5,261 nucleotides of DNA from CADEEX01 sp040081555. Its GTDB lineage: Bacteria; Acidobacteriota; Vicinamibacteria; Vicinamibacterales; CAVVIG01. Below are positions 5,013 through 5,261 of the stretch, one piece after another. The notes beneath the pieces were generated by a model, which worked only from the letters and a program-made list of their open reading frames with translations, did not search any database and was not told where the DNA came from. The position numbers and the translations under genes are program-made. The stretch spans positions 1 to 5,261 of the forward strand of contig JBEBGG010000214.1 in the NCBI GenBank assembly GCA_040081555.1, in the 5' to 3' direction. Every line of letters begins with the position of its first letter. The stretch's first letter is position 1.

Positions 5013-5261
5013 ATGGGTTTTGTAATCCAATTGGTCGTGAATGCAGCCGCCCTCTGGGTGGCGACCCGCCTTGTGCCGGGTGTGTCGTATCAAGGTGGGC
5101 CGGCGCCCTTTCTTGTGGTGGCGTTGATCTTCGGCATCATCAACACGACGCTGCGACCGATTACGAAGATGCTCACGTGTCCGTTGATCCTGGTGACGTT
5201 CGGTCTGTTTGCGCTCGTGGTCAACGGACTGATGCTGTGGCTGACGAGCACGCTCGCGGCG
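5013..5261 (+). CDS. Phage_holin_4_2 (YvlD-like) family small membrane protein, 3' end outside window
   Basis: 83 codons are open to the window end with no stop. Three hydrophobic stretches are visible: about residues 3-21, 32-46 and 53-80. The family's recognisable core is present: a Val-Pro-Gly turn after helix 1 (RLVPGVSYQGG), then GIINTTLRPITKMLTCPLIL and TFGLFALVVNGLMLWL, matching the conserved N-x3-RP, P-L and TxGLF-N patterns of Phage_holin_4_2 (PF04020) proteins. Full-length members run to about 110-130 residues with four helices, so roughly one helix is missing here. Despite the name, chromosomal members are usually not phage holins and mostly lack a known function. The gene starts 16 nt after the MoaD-like stop, with its own GGGAGG site; co-transcription is possible, but a functional link to the hydroxylase is not evident. 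Confidence 0.85.
   Translation, partial: MGFVIQLVVNAAALWVATRLVPGVSYQGGPAPFLVVALIFGIINTTLRPITKMLTCPLILVTFGLFALVVNGLMLWLTSTLAA

Noticed and set aside
5013..5261. Holin-like gene as evidence of a prophage
   Set aside because: The family name is historical. No phage structural, lysis or integrase gene, att site or change in base composition is seen nearby.

Overview
This is a GC-rich bacterial chromosomal window with tightly packed genes. The codon style, the leaderless-looking promoter and the flavour of the partial first gene (a hypothetical protein type I associate with Acidobacteriota such as Vicinamibacteria) suggest an acidobacterial or similar soil or sediment bacterium. That assignment is inference from style only; no RNA gene or other phylogenetic marker is present.

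Layout. Positions 1-372 (+) hold the 3' end of an unrecognised, probably secreted hypothetical gene. It converges, with only 15 nt between stops, on a minus-strand gene (388-954) for a six-helix HdeD/DUF308-type membrane protein. A 187-nt divergent intergenic region (955-1141) separates that gene from a plus-strand operon. It carries a sigma70-like promoter placed so that transcription would begin at, or within a base or two of, the ATG, and a small interleaved inverted repeat.

The core of the window is a four-gene operon at 1142-4996. It encodes a complete three-subunit molybdenum hydroxylase of the xanthine oxidase/CO dehydrogenase superfamily in the order FAD subunit (M), 2x[2Fe-2S] subunit (S), molybdopterin subunit (L), followed by a small MoaD/ThiS-like ubiquitin-fold protein. 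All junctions are stop/start overlaps (GTGA, ATGA, TAGTG), so translation is probably coupled. Electrons from hydroxylation at the Mo centre in L would pass through the two Fe-S clusters of S to FAD in M, while the MoaD-like protein would supply dithiolene sulfur for the molybdopterin cofactor or do a related sulfur-transfer job. The active-site loop of L reads AYRAPGSP rather than the CO dehydrogenase AYxCSFR signature, so this is not a form I CO dehydrogenase. The substrate cannot be named from sequence alone.

A Phage_holin_4_2-type small membrane protein (5013 to the window end, truncated) follows 16 nt later with its own strong ribosome binding site.

The most unusual observations are the MoaD-like protein ending in GG plus two extra residues (GGFN), a perfect 10-bp inverted repeat inside that short gene, and the apparent leaderless promoter of the operon. 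I found no mobile element, CRISPR array, tRNA or rRNA, and nothing that clearly amounts to a new kind of system.
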